Source: Prochlorococcus sp. AG-409-J16
GTDB lineage: Bacteria > Cyanobacteriota > Cyanobacteriia > PCC-6307 > Cyanobiaceae
Length of the DNA stretch: 64,000 bases
NCBI GenBank assembly: GCA_003215655.1
Contig: QCKB01000006.1
Coordinates: 1 to 64,000 of the forward strand
Direction: 5' to 3'
This document shows, piece by piece, positions 1-7,067 of the stretch. Each line of letters starts with the position of its first letter. The stretch's first letter is position 1. The notes below the pieces were generated by a model, which was not told the origin of the DNA, did not search any database, and was given only the letters and a program-made list of their open reading frames with translations. Both the position numbers and the translations under genes were made by a program.

Positions 1-139
1 TTTTGAAAATGCTTTGAAGCTACTTGCTCTATGTCTGGTTTATAAAAGGCCCAAGAACGAGTTATCACTTGGATCTGAAGGAATACAAGATCTAAAAGGA
101 CTTCTGTACAGTTTTCAAGATGCAACAGAGCCTCCCTAG
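1..139 (+). CDS. 3' end of an unidentified gene (partial)
   Basis: A reading frame is open from the left edge (first full codon at base 2) to a TAG at 137-139, giving about 45 residues ending in SFQDATEPP. The start lies outside the window. The fragment has a leucine-rich stretch followed by a charged C-terminus and I do not recognise the family. It precedes the small membrane-protein gene at 207 on the same strand. Confidence 0.5.
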   Translation, partial: FENALKLLALCLVYKRPKNELSLGSEGIQDLKGLLYSFQDATEPP

Positions 140-206
140 CAGAAGCCCTTCTCGTTTATAAGTACCGGAATATAAAAACAAGGCTATTTTAAAGCCCCTT
201 TTATTG

Positions 207-410
207 ATGATTGATTTAAACCACATCATTGATTTCGCAACACAACTTCCTCACCCATCTGACATCGGTTTAATCAAGCCCTCAGGAGGTTTCAACCTTG
301 CAGCAGCTCTCTGCGGCTTAGGTGCAGTATTTGGAATGACACAATTCCTTTACTACTCTGATGATTCAAAAAGAATTGATCCCTGGGCAAAACCAGAAAA
401 CTATGAATAA
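207..410 (+). CDS. Small single-membrane-span protein, copy 1 of a tandem pair
   Basis: This encodes 67 residues from ATG 207; a TTG lies one codon earlier. The N-terminus MIDLNHIIDFATQLPHPSD is almost the same as that of the protein at 650-826, so I place the start at this ATG. A soluble N-terminal half with a KPSGGF motif (about residues 24-29) is followed by one hydrophobic segment (about 30-50) and a polar tail. The gene ends before a clear hairpin terminator at 458-486. The two copies lie beside the pcb antenna gene, which suggests but does not show a thylakoid role. The family is not one I can name. Confidence 0.7.
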   Translation: MIDLNHIIDFATQLPHPSDIGLIKPSGGFNLAAALCGLGAVFGMTQFLYYSDDSKRIDPWAKPENYE

Positions 411-457
411 GAGCTAACTGAGCAGTTATCTCAATAGGCCAAACAAAAGGCTTTAAA

Positions 458-486
458 GGGTAGGGCTAAAATCCCTACCTTTTTTA
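458..486 (+). terminator. Rho-independent terminator after small membrane protein 1
   Basis: GGTAGGG (459-465) pairs with CCCTACC (473-479) around a seven-base loop, followed directly by seven T residues. It sits about 50 bases after the stop codon at 408-410. Confidence 0.85.
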
Positions 487-649
487 TTGGGCTTTTTTCC
501 CTTTAAAAACCCCACTCCCATAGACATGAAAAGGCCTTAATGAGTCTTTGGAATGGCACTTATACCTTATTTTATTTTGCAAGGTGCAACTGAAACGACC
601 AGATCCTTCGCATAATGAGTTATAAAAGCTGGACTTACTCATTCACTTA

Positions 650-826
650 ATGATTGATTTCACGCATATCATTGATTTCGCGACCCAATTACCACATCCA
701 TCAGATATTGGATTGGTCAAGCCATCAGGTGGATTCCAATTCCTACCAGCACTATTTGGACTTATCGCGCTTGTTCAAGTAAGTCAGTTCATCTATTACG
801 GTAAAAACGATCCAGGTGATGCCTAA
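650..826 (+). CDS. Small single-membrane-span protein, copy 2 of a tandem pair
   Basis: ATG 650 to TAA 824-826 gives 58 residues. The first half (MIDFTHIIDFATQLPHPSD, then IGLVKPSGGF) matches the 207-410 product nearly residue for residue. The membrane segment (FLPALFGLIALVQVSQFIYY, about 31-50) and the short acidic tail have diverged. Each copy has its own terminator, so they appear to be two separate transcription units made by duplication. Function is unknown. The amphipathic head plus one helix resembles many low-mass photosystem-associated subunits, but I see no match to a named one. Confidence 0.7.
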   Translation: MIDFTHIIDFATQLPHPSDIGLVKPSGGFQFLPALFGLIALVQVSQFIYYGKNDPGDA

Positions 827-860
827 TCATCTAAAGAACTAGCTTCTAGCTCTTATTAAG

Positions 861-910
861 AGAAGAAAGGGGGTAGGAAAGGCTTAAGCCTTTCCTACCC
901 CCTTTCTTCT
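861..910 (+). terminator. 50-bp perfect palindrome, probable strong terminator
   Basis: Bases 861-885 and 886-910 are exact reverse complements with no spacer, so the transcript could form a 25-bp arm hairpin with only a minimal loop. It starts 34 bases after the stop of the second small membrane gene. It is followed by T-rich but not uniform T sequence, so terminator function is inferred. The core shares the GGTAGG/CCTACC element with the terminator at 458-486. Confidence 0.7.
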
Positions 911-1020
911 GAGAGCCCTCCTTTCTTTAAGTGCTCATCTTTATAGGATCAGAAAATCTTTTTAAAGAAGAAACTTCAATTAAAAATCTAAGCATAATTA
1001 ATTCAGCCAAGAGAGCCCAA

Positions 1021-1052
1021 AAAAAAAAGCCTCACCATGATGGCGAGGCTTT
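1021..1052 (-). terminator. Rho-independent terminator of pcb
   Basis: Read on the minus strand, AAAGCCTC pairs with GAGGCTTT (1045-1052 with 1026-1033), extended by CCAT/ATGG around the loop, and is followed by a run of T. It lies about 40 bases past the pcb stop codon. Confidence 0.85.
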
Positions 1053-1089
1053 CCAACTCACAGAGAGTAAATACTATCTCTAGGAACTT

Positions 1090-2193
1090 TTATCCCTTAA
1101 GAGAGACAGTCGCACTATCAAGGTTTCCAATTGCATTTGGAATACGTTTGAAATCAAAGCCCATGGCGCGCAAAGCATGCCAAAGGTGACCCTGAATAAA
1201 GAAGAAGCCTAGGTAGTAATGGACATTGGTCAACCATGCACGAGAGGTATGACCGAATGGCGCTCCATCTGTAGGAACAACAGTATCTACCCAATAAGGT
1301 GAAATACCAAACTTCAATTGAAGTGTTTCTCCATACCATTCAGTTGGATAAACAGTGGTATTAGTTGCACACCAGAAGGCAGCAATAATTGCCATCCAAC
1401 CAATCCCTGCTAAGGACCAGGACAAAATAGCCTCTGCTGAGAGAAGATTCTTACCTTTGAATTCGGTGTATTCACCAAGGATTCCAGATCCCATCTTGGT
1501 AGCAATGTGATGAGCACCACCAAGGATTTGAGCAAATGCCAAGAAGGCATGTCCGCCCATGACGTCCTCAAGACTATCGATAGCGAGGAAATCAAACTGG
1601 TGACTCCAAATAGCAGTCAAATCTAGGTTGTAATTAACCTGACGAACTGCATCAATTGCCGGGTCATAAATGCCATGTACTCTGGCCCATTCAACAAACC
1701 AGATGTTGGCAACAGCAAAGAAAATCAGATGATGGCCAAGGATGAAAGTCTGGTTATCAGGGTTGTCCCATTCCAGTTTGTACCTAGCAGCTTGACGATG
1801 CTCTGGGCGATCATCTGCGAACAGTCCTGAACTGTTCTGAGTGTCTTCACTAAATATCAGAGAGTGCAAAAGACCAGCTCCTGAATAAACCATGGAGCAG
1901 ATCAAATGGAAAACTCCTACTAAAACAACTCCCGTTCCAGTCCAGACGACTCCCGCTTCATCGAAGCCAATTCCCATTGCAGCCAAATGAGGAATGCTTA
2001 CCATTCCTTGATGGCCCATTGGGATGTCAGGGTTGTACCGAGCTAGCTCCCATAGGGTGTTTGCACCAGCTGCAAAGCAAATCAATCCTGTGTGAGCAAC
2101 GTGTGAGCCAATAAAACGGCTCGACTTGTTGGTCACTACAGAATTACCAACCCACCATCCATAAGAGGGGTTTGGATTTCCATAGGTCTGCAT
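1090..2193 (-). CDS. pcb: Pcb divinyl chlorophyll a/b-binding light-harvesting protein
   Basis: A 367-residue member of the Pcb/IsiA/CP43 family, the intrinsic thylakoid antenna that replaces phycobilisomes in Prochlorococcus. I start it at ATG 2193 (MQTYGNPNPSYGWWVGNS) because Pcb proteins begin this way; a GTG at 2235 would add 14 unrelated residues. Six hydrophobic segments carry paired histidines, for example GSHVAHTG near residue 25, HLICSMVYSGAGLLHS near 100, and two HxxxH-type pairs near 230 and at the C-terminus (GHLWHALRAMG). It lacks the large lumenal loop that distinguishes CP43 (psbC). Whether it serves PSI or PSII cannot be told from sequence alone. Upstream lies about 600 bases of mostly non-coding DNA that should contain its promoter. 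Confidence 0.93.
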   Translation of the reverse strand: MQTYGNPNPSYGWWVGNSVVTNKSSRFIGSHVAHTGLICFAAGANTLWELARYNPDIPMGHQGMVSIPHLAAMGIGFDEAGVVWTGTGVVLVGVFHLICSMVYSGAGLLHSLIFSEDTQNSSGLFADDRPEHRQAARYKLEWDNPDNQTFILGHHLIFFAVANIWFVEWARVHGIYDPAIDAVRQVNYNLDLTAIWSHQFDFLAIDSLEDVMGGHAFLAFAQILGGAHHIATKMGSGILGEYTEFKGKNLLSAEAILSWSLAGIGWMAIIAAFWCATNTTVYPTEWYGETLQLKFGISPYWVDTVVPTDGAPFGHTSRAWLTNVHYYLGFFFIQGHLWHALRAMGFDFKRIPNAIGNLDSATVSLKG

Positions 2194-2235
2194 AATTAAG
2201 GTATGGAAGGAGAAAATACGCAATGAAGAATACAC

Positions 2236-2823
2236 TCAACTGGAGCTCTCGCGCCTAGGCCGTTCAGCATCCGTAAAGGTCTGCGGCATAAGGGTTTTGC
2301 CCTTAGGCCTCTAAGAGGTAGATAAGTAGGACAAATAGAAGCAATCGCTAGAGGCTCTATAGCCTTTATATGACTGGGTTCTTAAAGAACGGCAATCCTA
2401 AATTTTTAGGATCATTGAAGGCAAGGGAGCTTTGCAATGCGCTGATAAGGTTGTAATGAAACTAGTCCTATATGACAAGTTTGCTCGAGAGAAAGAATCT
2501 CTTTTTCTATTCAAAACACATCAAACTGAATTCTTGTGAGCGTGGTTGTCTAAATAAGGATTCAAATGATTTTGACACCATCATAAAAATGATGGTTGGC
2601 AGCCAATCAAAATATGGCTAACCAATTAAGAAGCGACAACGGAGCCAAAGGCATCTAAAAGAGTCCAAAATAAAACCATTAAGAAGAATCCAATCAAAGG
2701 CATATCCCTAAAAATACTGTTATTAGAAAAATAGAGAACTACAATATAGATTGATTGTAATTATGGGAACTAATGAAAGCGATATCACCTCTACAATATA
2801 AACATCATTGAAAAATTAGAAAA
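2236..2823. other. Long intergenic region upstream of pcb
   Basis: About 590 bases, AT-rich with short GC-richer patches around 2250-2330. It separates the divergently transcribed pcb and methyltransferase genes and must hold both promoters. The only coding candidate I see is the 25-residue frame at 2626-2703. I found no tRNA and no convincing hairpin with a T tract. Confidence 0.5.
2626..2703 (-). CDS. Candidate 25-aa hydrophobic peptide
   Basis: ATG 2701-2703 (minus) to TAA at 2626 encodes 25 residues, starting MPLIGFFLMVLFW and ending AFGSVVAS. It is essentially one membrane helix. An AGGGAT element lies immediately upstream, closer than an ideal Shine-Dalgarno. The length is typical of the tiny membrane proteins of this group, but chance cannot be excluded. 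Confidence 0.25.
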   Translation of the reverse strand: MPLIGFFLMVLFWTLLDAFGSVVAS

Positions 2824-3537
2824 ATGAGAAGGGTAGATCTCGGTTGCGGGATAAAACCAAGGAAAGGCTGGTTAAACCTTGACTGGAATATACCAACCTT
2901 TATCGTCAATGAAACTTCAGCGACTATCAGCTGGGAAGCCCCCAATGAAATACCTTTTCCAGAAAATTCAATAGATTTTGTCTACACATCACATTTTCTT
3001 GAACACTTACACCATCAAGATGCTGTAAGTACATTAAGTGAATGTTTTAGAGTACTTAAGCCAGAGGGAATTCTTAGCATAGTGCTGCCAAATGCAGGGG
3101 AGCTAATCAGAGCGTATACGAATAATGATTCCAAAACTCTTGAAAAGTATAACACTAGAGATGTGCAAGTAATGACAACACCTGCATCCTATAAACCAGA
3201 TTTTAATTATCCTGATAGAAAGAAGGAAATATCTGATCTTCTTGATATATGTGATCTATATAAACCTCTGCATACCCTAGGTAAGAATATTTTAGAAATA
3301 TCGAATGTAAAGAGAAGGGAAACCAAGCCAATAAATCCATTATTACTTTCCAATATTGATCTTATAACCGACCTTTTGCACTCTAGTGGCCATATGCAAT
3401 TATATGATCTTGATAAAATTATAAAGCAATGCACATTCACAGGTTTTCAATTCTCAAAAGAAAGAAAGTTTATTGAAGGCCTAGATCATCAGGAAAATGA
3501 CTCAATAAGTTTCTATGTCGACTTTATCAAACCTTAA
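2824..3537 (+). CDS. Small class I SAM-dependent methyltransferase
   Basis: A 237-residue protein with the Rossmann-fold methyltransferase pattern: glycine-rich SAM motif I DLGCGIKPRKGW (residues 5-16) right at the N-terminus, the post-I acidic residue in LDW, the FLEHLHHQDA block (about 57-66), and FRVLKPEGILSIVLPN (about 76-91). This is the Methyltransf_11 / predicted SAM-dependent methyltransferase (COG4627-like) layout, often found beside glycan or lipopolysaccharide genes. The substrate cannot be read from sequence. It stands alone between AT-rich gaps. Its low GC and isolation fit an accessory gene. Confidence 0.75.
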   Translation: MRRVDLGCGIKPRKGWLNLDWNIPTFIVNETSATISWEAPNEIPFPENSIDFVYTSHFLEHLHHQDAVSTLSECFRVLKPEGILSIVLPNAGELIRAYTNNDSKTLEKYNTRDVQVMTTPASYKPDFNYPDRKKEISDLLDICDLYKPLHTLGKNILEISNVKRRETKPINPLLLSNIDLITDLLHSSGHMQLYDLDKIIKQCTFTGFQFSKERKFIEGLDHQENDSISFYVDFIKP

Positions 3538-3763
3538 TCTTCAACTAATTATTTTTAGGAGTAAATAGACTTAATAGTTAAAATTTAAATAACCAACAAA
3601 TTATCGACTTAAGTGAAGGTCAAGAATGTTTAAACAATGCTTGTAAAAGCATTCTAAATCCTTCATATGAACACTACTGCATCCATAAAAAAAGACGAGA
3701 CTAAAAACACAAAGTAGCTTTGAAGAGAATCAGTACTAAGATAGGTAAAATCAAACGAAGCAA

Positions 3764-3943
3764 ATGATCCAAAGTTTTTTTGCCGTGGCATTAAATCTAG
3801 GACCACTAGAGATTGGAGCGATTTCAATATCAGTTATTGGTTTCGCAATAATGTTTGGACTTTCTTCGGCAAAAGGTGACTATCAAGGGTTAATTAAATC
3901 AACGTTAGATCAAGATGAAGCAAAACGAAAAAGCAGGAGATGA
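3764..3943 (+). CDS. Small membrane protein of unknown function
   Basis: ATG 3764 to TGA 3941-3943 gives 59 residues. A hydrophobic stretch spans about residues 3-34 (ALNLGPLEIGAISISVIGFA and beyond), followed by a highly charged C-terminal tail (DQDEAKRKSRR). Positive charges after a single span suggest an N-out/C-in protein. No family recognised. The ribosome-binding site is weak. Confidence 0.5.
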   Translation: MIQSFFAVALNLGPLEIGAISISVIGFAIMFGLSSAKGDYQGLIKSTLDQDEAKRKSRR

Positions 3944-3984
3944 CTTTAATCTTATAAAAACATTACTTGGCCTTAAACATATAC

Positions 3985-4161
3985 TCATGAGCGGTATAAC
4001 TTTTCAAGCTTCGTCCTAAATTCATCTGTATCACCATCCTTAAGGACAAACTCTTCTTGGTCTACATTTTTCATGGTCATACCAATCCACCATACCTGAA
4101 GCAATAAAAATAATACTCCAACAATGGCTAAGGCTATATAACCAAAATTCAAATCATTCAC
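3985..4161 (-). CDS. Small membrane-anchored protein of unknown function
   Basis: GTG 4161 (minus) to TGA at 3985 encodes 58 residues: a short polar start, one strong membrane helix (GYIALAIVGVLFLLLQVWW, about 7-25), then a soluble acidic/basic tail ending TKLEKLYRS. Coding character is good because the tail is balanced in composition. It resembles small picocyanobacterial hypothetical proteins I cannot name. It converges with the 3764 gene. Confidence 0.55.
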   Translation of the reverse strand: MNDLNFGYIALAIVGVLFLLLQVWWIGMTMKNVDQEEFVLKDGDTDEFRTKLEKLYRS

Positions 4162-4261
4162 TACTGAAATTAGATTTATAACAAATAATCATAGTAAAAG
4201 AAGGGTCTAGAATATAAGAAAAACAATTAATCTAGAAAATCTTATCATTTTGGTTAAAGAA

Positions 4262-4654
4262 TTAATTTTCTTTGTATGCATATTTCATCAAAATATCAAT
4301 TCCGATTACCGTTAGAGCTCCTATCTCGGTAGCTTCTAATCGAACCATAGGAGCCATTCCATCATCATATGATTGCTTCCATCTAGGTGCACATAAGCAC
4401 CATTGGTCTCCCTCCCTCAAACCTGGGAACCCAAAATCCAAGGCTGGAGTTGTAAGGTCATTACCTTGAGCCTTACTATAAGTAAGGAAAGGATCAGTTA
4501 CGACGCAACAAACGGTGTGCTGTCCTAGATCTAATACGTCAGACCTACAAAAACCATCTCGAAACCATCCAGTAAGAGGTTTACAGCTACAAAGCTCTAA
4601 AGGCTGTCCCAGAACATTCAACTGTTCTACAGGAGAAGACTTCTCTGAATCCAT
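4262..4654 (-). CDS. DUF2237 family protein
   Basis: A 130-residue protein with the hallmarks of DUF2237: NVLGQPLELCSCKPLTGWFRDG near the N-terminus, the cysteine-containing CRSDVLDLGQHTVCCVVT, the KAQGNDLTTP block, and FPGLREGDQWCLCAPRWKQS. Conserved cysteines in CSCKP, FCRSD, HTVCCV and WCLC hint at metal or redox chemistry, but the family has no established function. It ends in a short lysine/asparagine tail. The start ATG at 4654 gives a length normal for the family. Confidence 0.85.
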   Translation of the reverse strand: MDSEKSSPVEQLNVLGQPLELCSCKPLTGWFRDGFCRSDVLDLGQHTVCCVVTDPFLTYSKAQGNDLTTPALDFGFPGLREGDQWCLCAPRWKQSYDDGMAPMVRLEATEIGALTVIGIDILMKYAYKEN

Positions 4655-4817
4655 TAAGTGCGATTTTTATCTGAGAATTAAAGAATAATATAGTTTAAAT
4701 TATAATCAGAATTCAACATATAAGGAATTAGTAATATTTTAGAGTAAAAATAAAAACCCGTAATAAAAGTTTTTCGCTAAGTATCATAAATATACTAGTG
4801 AAAACTTCAGTTCAGAT

Positions 4818-4861
4818 AGATATCATCCTCGAAGTTATTATGACTTCAAGTTGATATCTTT
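4818..4861. other. Imperfect inverted repeat in an intergenic region
   Basis: AGATATCA near 4818 pairs with TTGATATCT near 4853-4861, with an inner GAAGT/ACTTC pair around TATTATG. No T tract follows, so it is not a simple terminator. It may be a structured leader of the 48-aa gene at 4948 or a chance repeat. The surrounding 4655-4947 stretch shows no convincing gene. Confidence 0.35.
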
Positions 4862-4947
4862 ACCAAGTTTGATATTTATGCCGATCTCAACATCAGATTA
4901 TCGATAGCTATTTAAATCCACTAGCGTTTAAACAACTAAAAGTTTTC

Positions 4948-5094
4948 ATGCTCAACATTCTTGAACCATTTACTGATTCTCTTGGGAATGAGCCTTTAGA
5001 GATTTTCGGCATTTCTTCAGAGGAAGAGTTAGAGATAATTCTTGCTCCTTTAATGGAGGTTGTCACAAAGGATGGAATCAAATCAATGGAATAA
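4948..5094 (+). CDS. Small acidic protein of unknown function
   Basis: ATG 4948 to TAA 5092-5094, 48 residues, acidic and amphipathic (the SSEEELEIILAPLMEVV region looks helical). It ends right before a good hairpin terminator, which supports real transcription. Family unknown. Confidence 0.5.
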   Translation: MLNILEPFTDSLGNEPLEIFGISSEEELEIILAPLMEVVTKDGIKSME

Positions 5095-5098
5095 AAAA

Positions 5099-5127
5099 AA
5101 ATGCCCTAAAGAAATAGGGCATTTTTG
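5099..5127 (+). terminator. Rho-independent terminator
   Basis: ATGCCCT (5101-5107) pairs with AGGGCAT (5116-5122) and is flanked by A-run and T-run, so it could end both the 48-aa gene (plus) and the DUF4278 gene (minus). Confidence 0.8.
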
Positions 5128-5150
5128 AAGTTTATAGTTGTTGTCAGGTT

Positions 5151-5252
5151 TCAGCGCAGGTACTGATTACCGCGATAAATCAAAACAACCTGTTCCTTAT
5201 TAGCAGCTGATTTATGCTGCTGATACTTTTGACCACGATAAGTGAGGGTCAT
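5151..5252 (-). CDS. DUF4278-type short protein
   Basis: ATG 5252 (minus) to TGA at 5151 encodes 33 residues. It opens MTLTYRGQKY and closes VLIYRGNQYLR, the duplicated xLxYRGxxY motif of the DUF4278 family, a short cyanobacterial family of unknown function. GGAG lies about nine bases before the ATG, a good ribosome-binding site. It is far shorter than most annotated genes. Confidence 0.65.
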   Translation of the reverse strand: MTLTYRGQKYQQHKSAANKEQVVLIYRGNQYLR

Positions 5253-5604
5253 TTTCGGTTCTCCGAGTTAGCTCAAGTCCCCGTTCCATGGCCTGAGTCG
5301 AACTGCGCCTCAATAGAAATCAAGGTGAACGTATTTGTAGCTGATGCTACAAAAGATATTATCGTTGAAGAAGTGCTCTTTGGCAAGCAGTCCTATTGAC
5401 GAATTTTGAATCCTCACAAAAGATTTTGACTTCGGGCCTTTCGCTTCTTGAAGGACTTGATATGAATCGTTTTTCTAAAAGTTGGCTGAGATTTTTAGCG
5501 AATTAAAAAAGAAAGTATTTCTTGGCGGACTAGCCAAGAAAACTCAAGTTATATCATGATTCTCTAGCTTTTAAGGTTCTCTCTCAATAAAGCCATCTAA
5601 AGGT
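5253..5604. other. Intergenic region with one doubtful frame
   Basis: About 350 bases. A plus-strand frame running to a TGA at 5397-5399 reads plausibly over its last 43 codons (starting ELAQVPVPWPESNCAS, ending EEVLFGKQSY). Its only ATG (5214) lies inside the DUF4278 gene on the other strand. It may be a real short gene with an uncommon start. The rest looks non-coding. Confidence 0.3.
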
Positions 5605-5778
5605 TCAAAGGGAAATATTTGGCTGATTCTCTTCGTCAGGGCCTATAAAAGTGTCCTCCTCCTCTAAGCTTGACTTTCTTTTTGATTCAAGGGCTCTCGA
5701 GAAAAGCAACCTGGCCAGTTCCTCATTACCTCGCAATCGGGCATGATGTCCCCGTTCAAGCAATTCTTCGTAACTCAT
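5605..5778 (-). CDS. Small helical protein of unknown function
   Basis: From the ATG at 5778 this gives 57 residues (MSYEELLERGHHARLRGNEE start). The first 36 residues look like a single TPR-like helical pair (RGHHARLRGNEELARLLFSR). The tail is acidic. An ATG five codons earlier is also possible. Family not recognised. Confidence 0.45.
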   Translation of the reverse strand: MSYEELLERGHHARLRGNEELARLLFSRALESKRKSSLEEEDTFIGPDEENQPNISL

Positions 5779-5899
5779 CCCTTGACTCTGCATTGAATTC
5801 TCTAGTAAATAGGGATTACAGGTTTAAATTCCTTCTTCTCCTTATTAGCAACAATTCCGGACGTCGCTCATTTCCTTAGGCTTATTGTTGGATTCTTAA

Positions 5900-6211
5900 T
5901 CATTGAGGTAACACATTTGTTGACTCCACTAGAAAATTTCGTCCTTGTAAAGTCAATTGAGCCTGGGAGTTATATACCTCTTCGTAAATTTCCTTAGTAC
6001 TTCTTCCAAGTTCGAGGTCGAGTAAATTAAGGCTAAGCCACTTGAGGTAGCCAATAAATTCTAACTCTAAAAAGATATCTATAACTTTTATCATCCCAAT
6101 ATTCAAGATGATATCGACATCAGAAGGACTTCTAATAATGGCTTTGTCCTTGATAAGGAACAATGCCAAAACATCATTTTCACATTTACTTATCGGTTTT
6201 AGCTCAGTCAA
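5900..6211 (-). CDS. Hypothetical protein, 103 aa
   Basis: A 103-residue protein without recognisable motifs. Composition (hydrophobic core FLIKDKAIIRSPSD, IIKVIDIFLELEF and a charged C-terminus) looks like a small soluble or winged-helix-sized domain. The next gene (6257) lies 45 bases upstream on the same strand, so the two may be one transcript. Start ATG 6211 has no strong ribosome-binding site. Confidence 0.5.
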   Translation of the reverse strand: MTELKPISKCENDVLALFLIKDKAIIRSPSDVDIILNIGMIKVIDIFLELEFIGYLKWLSLNLLDLELGRSTKEIYEEVYNSQAQLTLQGRNFLVESTNVLPQ

Positions 6212-6256
6212 TTGGATTTAACTGTAGAAAATTAAAAACCTAGTAATCGATTAGAG

Positions 6257-6655
6257 CTAAACGGCCTGGCGCTGCTCGTCCCATAGTAAAACCTCAAACC
6301 ACCTGCTTTTCTTTGTAAGACTGATCTTCTCTAACCCCTTGGGCGTGAGAGTGAAAATTGGCGTTCCATCAGCTGAGATATCCTTTATATCCATATTTCC
6401 CAATTGCCACATCCGCATCATCGAGATATCAATATTCAATTTCTCCCTGGCCTTACACCTTTTAGAAACATCAGAAAACCAGGCTGATAACTGATCAGCT
6501 TTGTGTAGGTTAGACTTGCAAAGCTCCATGATCGCTTCAAATATCACTGCAGAGTCAAGTGACCTTAAGGCTATTCGAGTTCTGGCATTAACAAGACTGA
6601 CCTGTTCTGGGGACACTATCCTGACCCAACTAATTAGAAGATATAACTGATACAA
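6257..6655 (-). CDS. Hypothetical protein, 132 aa
   Basis: 132 residues. The C-terminal half (about 75-125) contains TPIFTLTPKGLEKISL, which resembles the wing of winged-helix DNA-binding domains, but this is weak. The N-terminal half is helical with several arginines. It is likely co-transcribed with the 5900 gene. The start is uncertain because the first 12 residues are unusually hydrophobic. An internal start is possible. Confidence 0.5.
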   Translation of the reverse strand: MYQLYLLISWVRIVSPEQVSLVNARTRIALRSLDSAVIFEAIMELCKSNLHKADQLSAWFSDVSKRCKAREKLNIDISMMRMWQLGNMDIKDISADGTPIFTLTPKGLEKISLTKKSRWFEVLLWDEQRQAV

Positions 6656-6835
6656 AAAAAAGCAAGGTTAAATAGTTGGTACAAAGACAAGTTAACAAGA
6701 GGGAAAAGGCTTGCTAATGGAAAACAAGTGTCTGAGAAGCTAGTAGTTTTAAAATAGTTTAATATTTATGCGATTATCAAGAGTGTTAAAGGAAGCTATT
6801 AGAGCTAAGATAGAAATATGATAGGAAGAAATTAA

Positions 6836-7015
6836 ATGCAAGAAACCTTATCGGTTAACAGGTATAAATGCAAGGACTGTATCTATTTTTATGATCCTTT
6901 AAAAGGTGATTCATCCCAAGGCATTGAGCCTGGTACAGCATTTGAAGACCTGCCAGATAATTGGGTTTGTCCAGTCTGCAAGGTAGGGAAAAAGAGATTT
7001 AAAAAAGTGAATTAA
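6836..7015 (+). CDS. Rubredoxin
   Basis: ATG 6836 to TAA 7013-7015 gives 59 residues. Two CxxC knuckles, [12 protein letters not shown] (about 10-21) and [14 protein letters not shown] (about 43-56), hold a single iron in the rubredoxin fold, an electron-transfer protein. The spacing and the [15 protein letters not shown] linker are standard. It lacks the C-terminal membrane helix of the RubA protein needed for photosystem assembly in cyanobacteria, so it should be a soluble rubredoxin. Its partner is unknown. It converges with the TPR-methyltransferase gene. Confidence 0.88.
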   Translation: MQETLSVNRYKCKDCIYFYDPLKGDSSQGIEPGTAFEDLPDNWVCPVCKVGKKRFKKVN

Positions 7016-7067
7016 ACGATCCTGTTAGATCATAGTTTAATTTTATTGCATTGAAGATAATTATTTA

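Noticed and set aside
1154-1595. Two 61-codon minus-strand frames inside pcb
   Set aside because: Shadows of the pcb reading frame with no independent motif.
5214-5399. Plus-strand frame of 61 codons
   Set aside because: Its only ATG lies within the DUF4278 gene on the other strand. The final 43 codons look plausible, so I mention it in the intergenic entry but do not call it.
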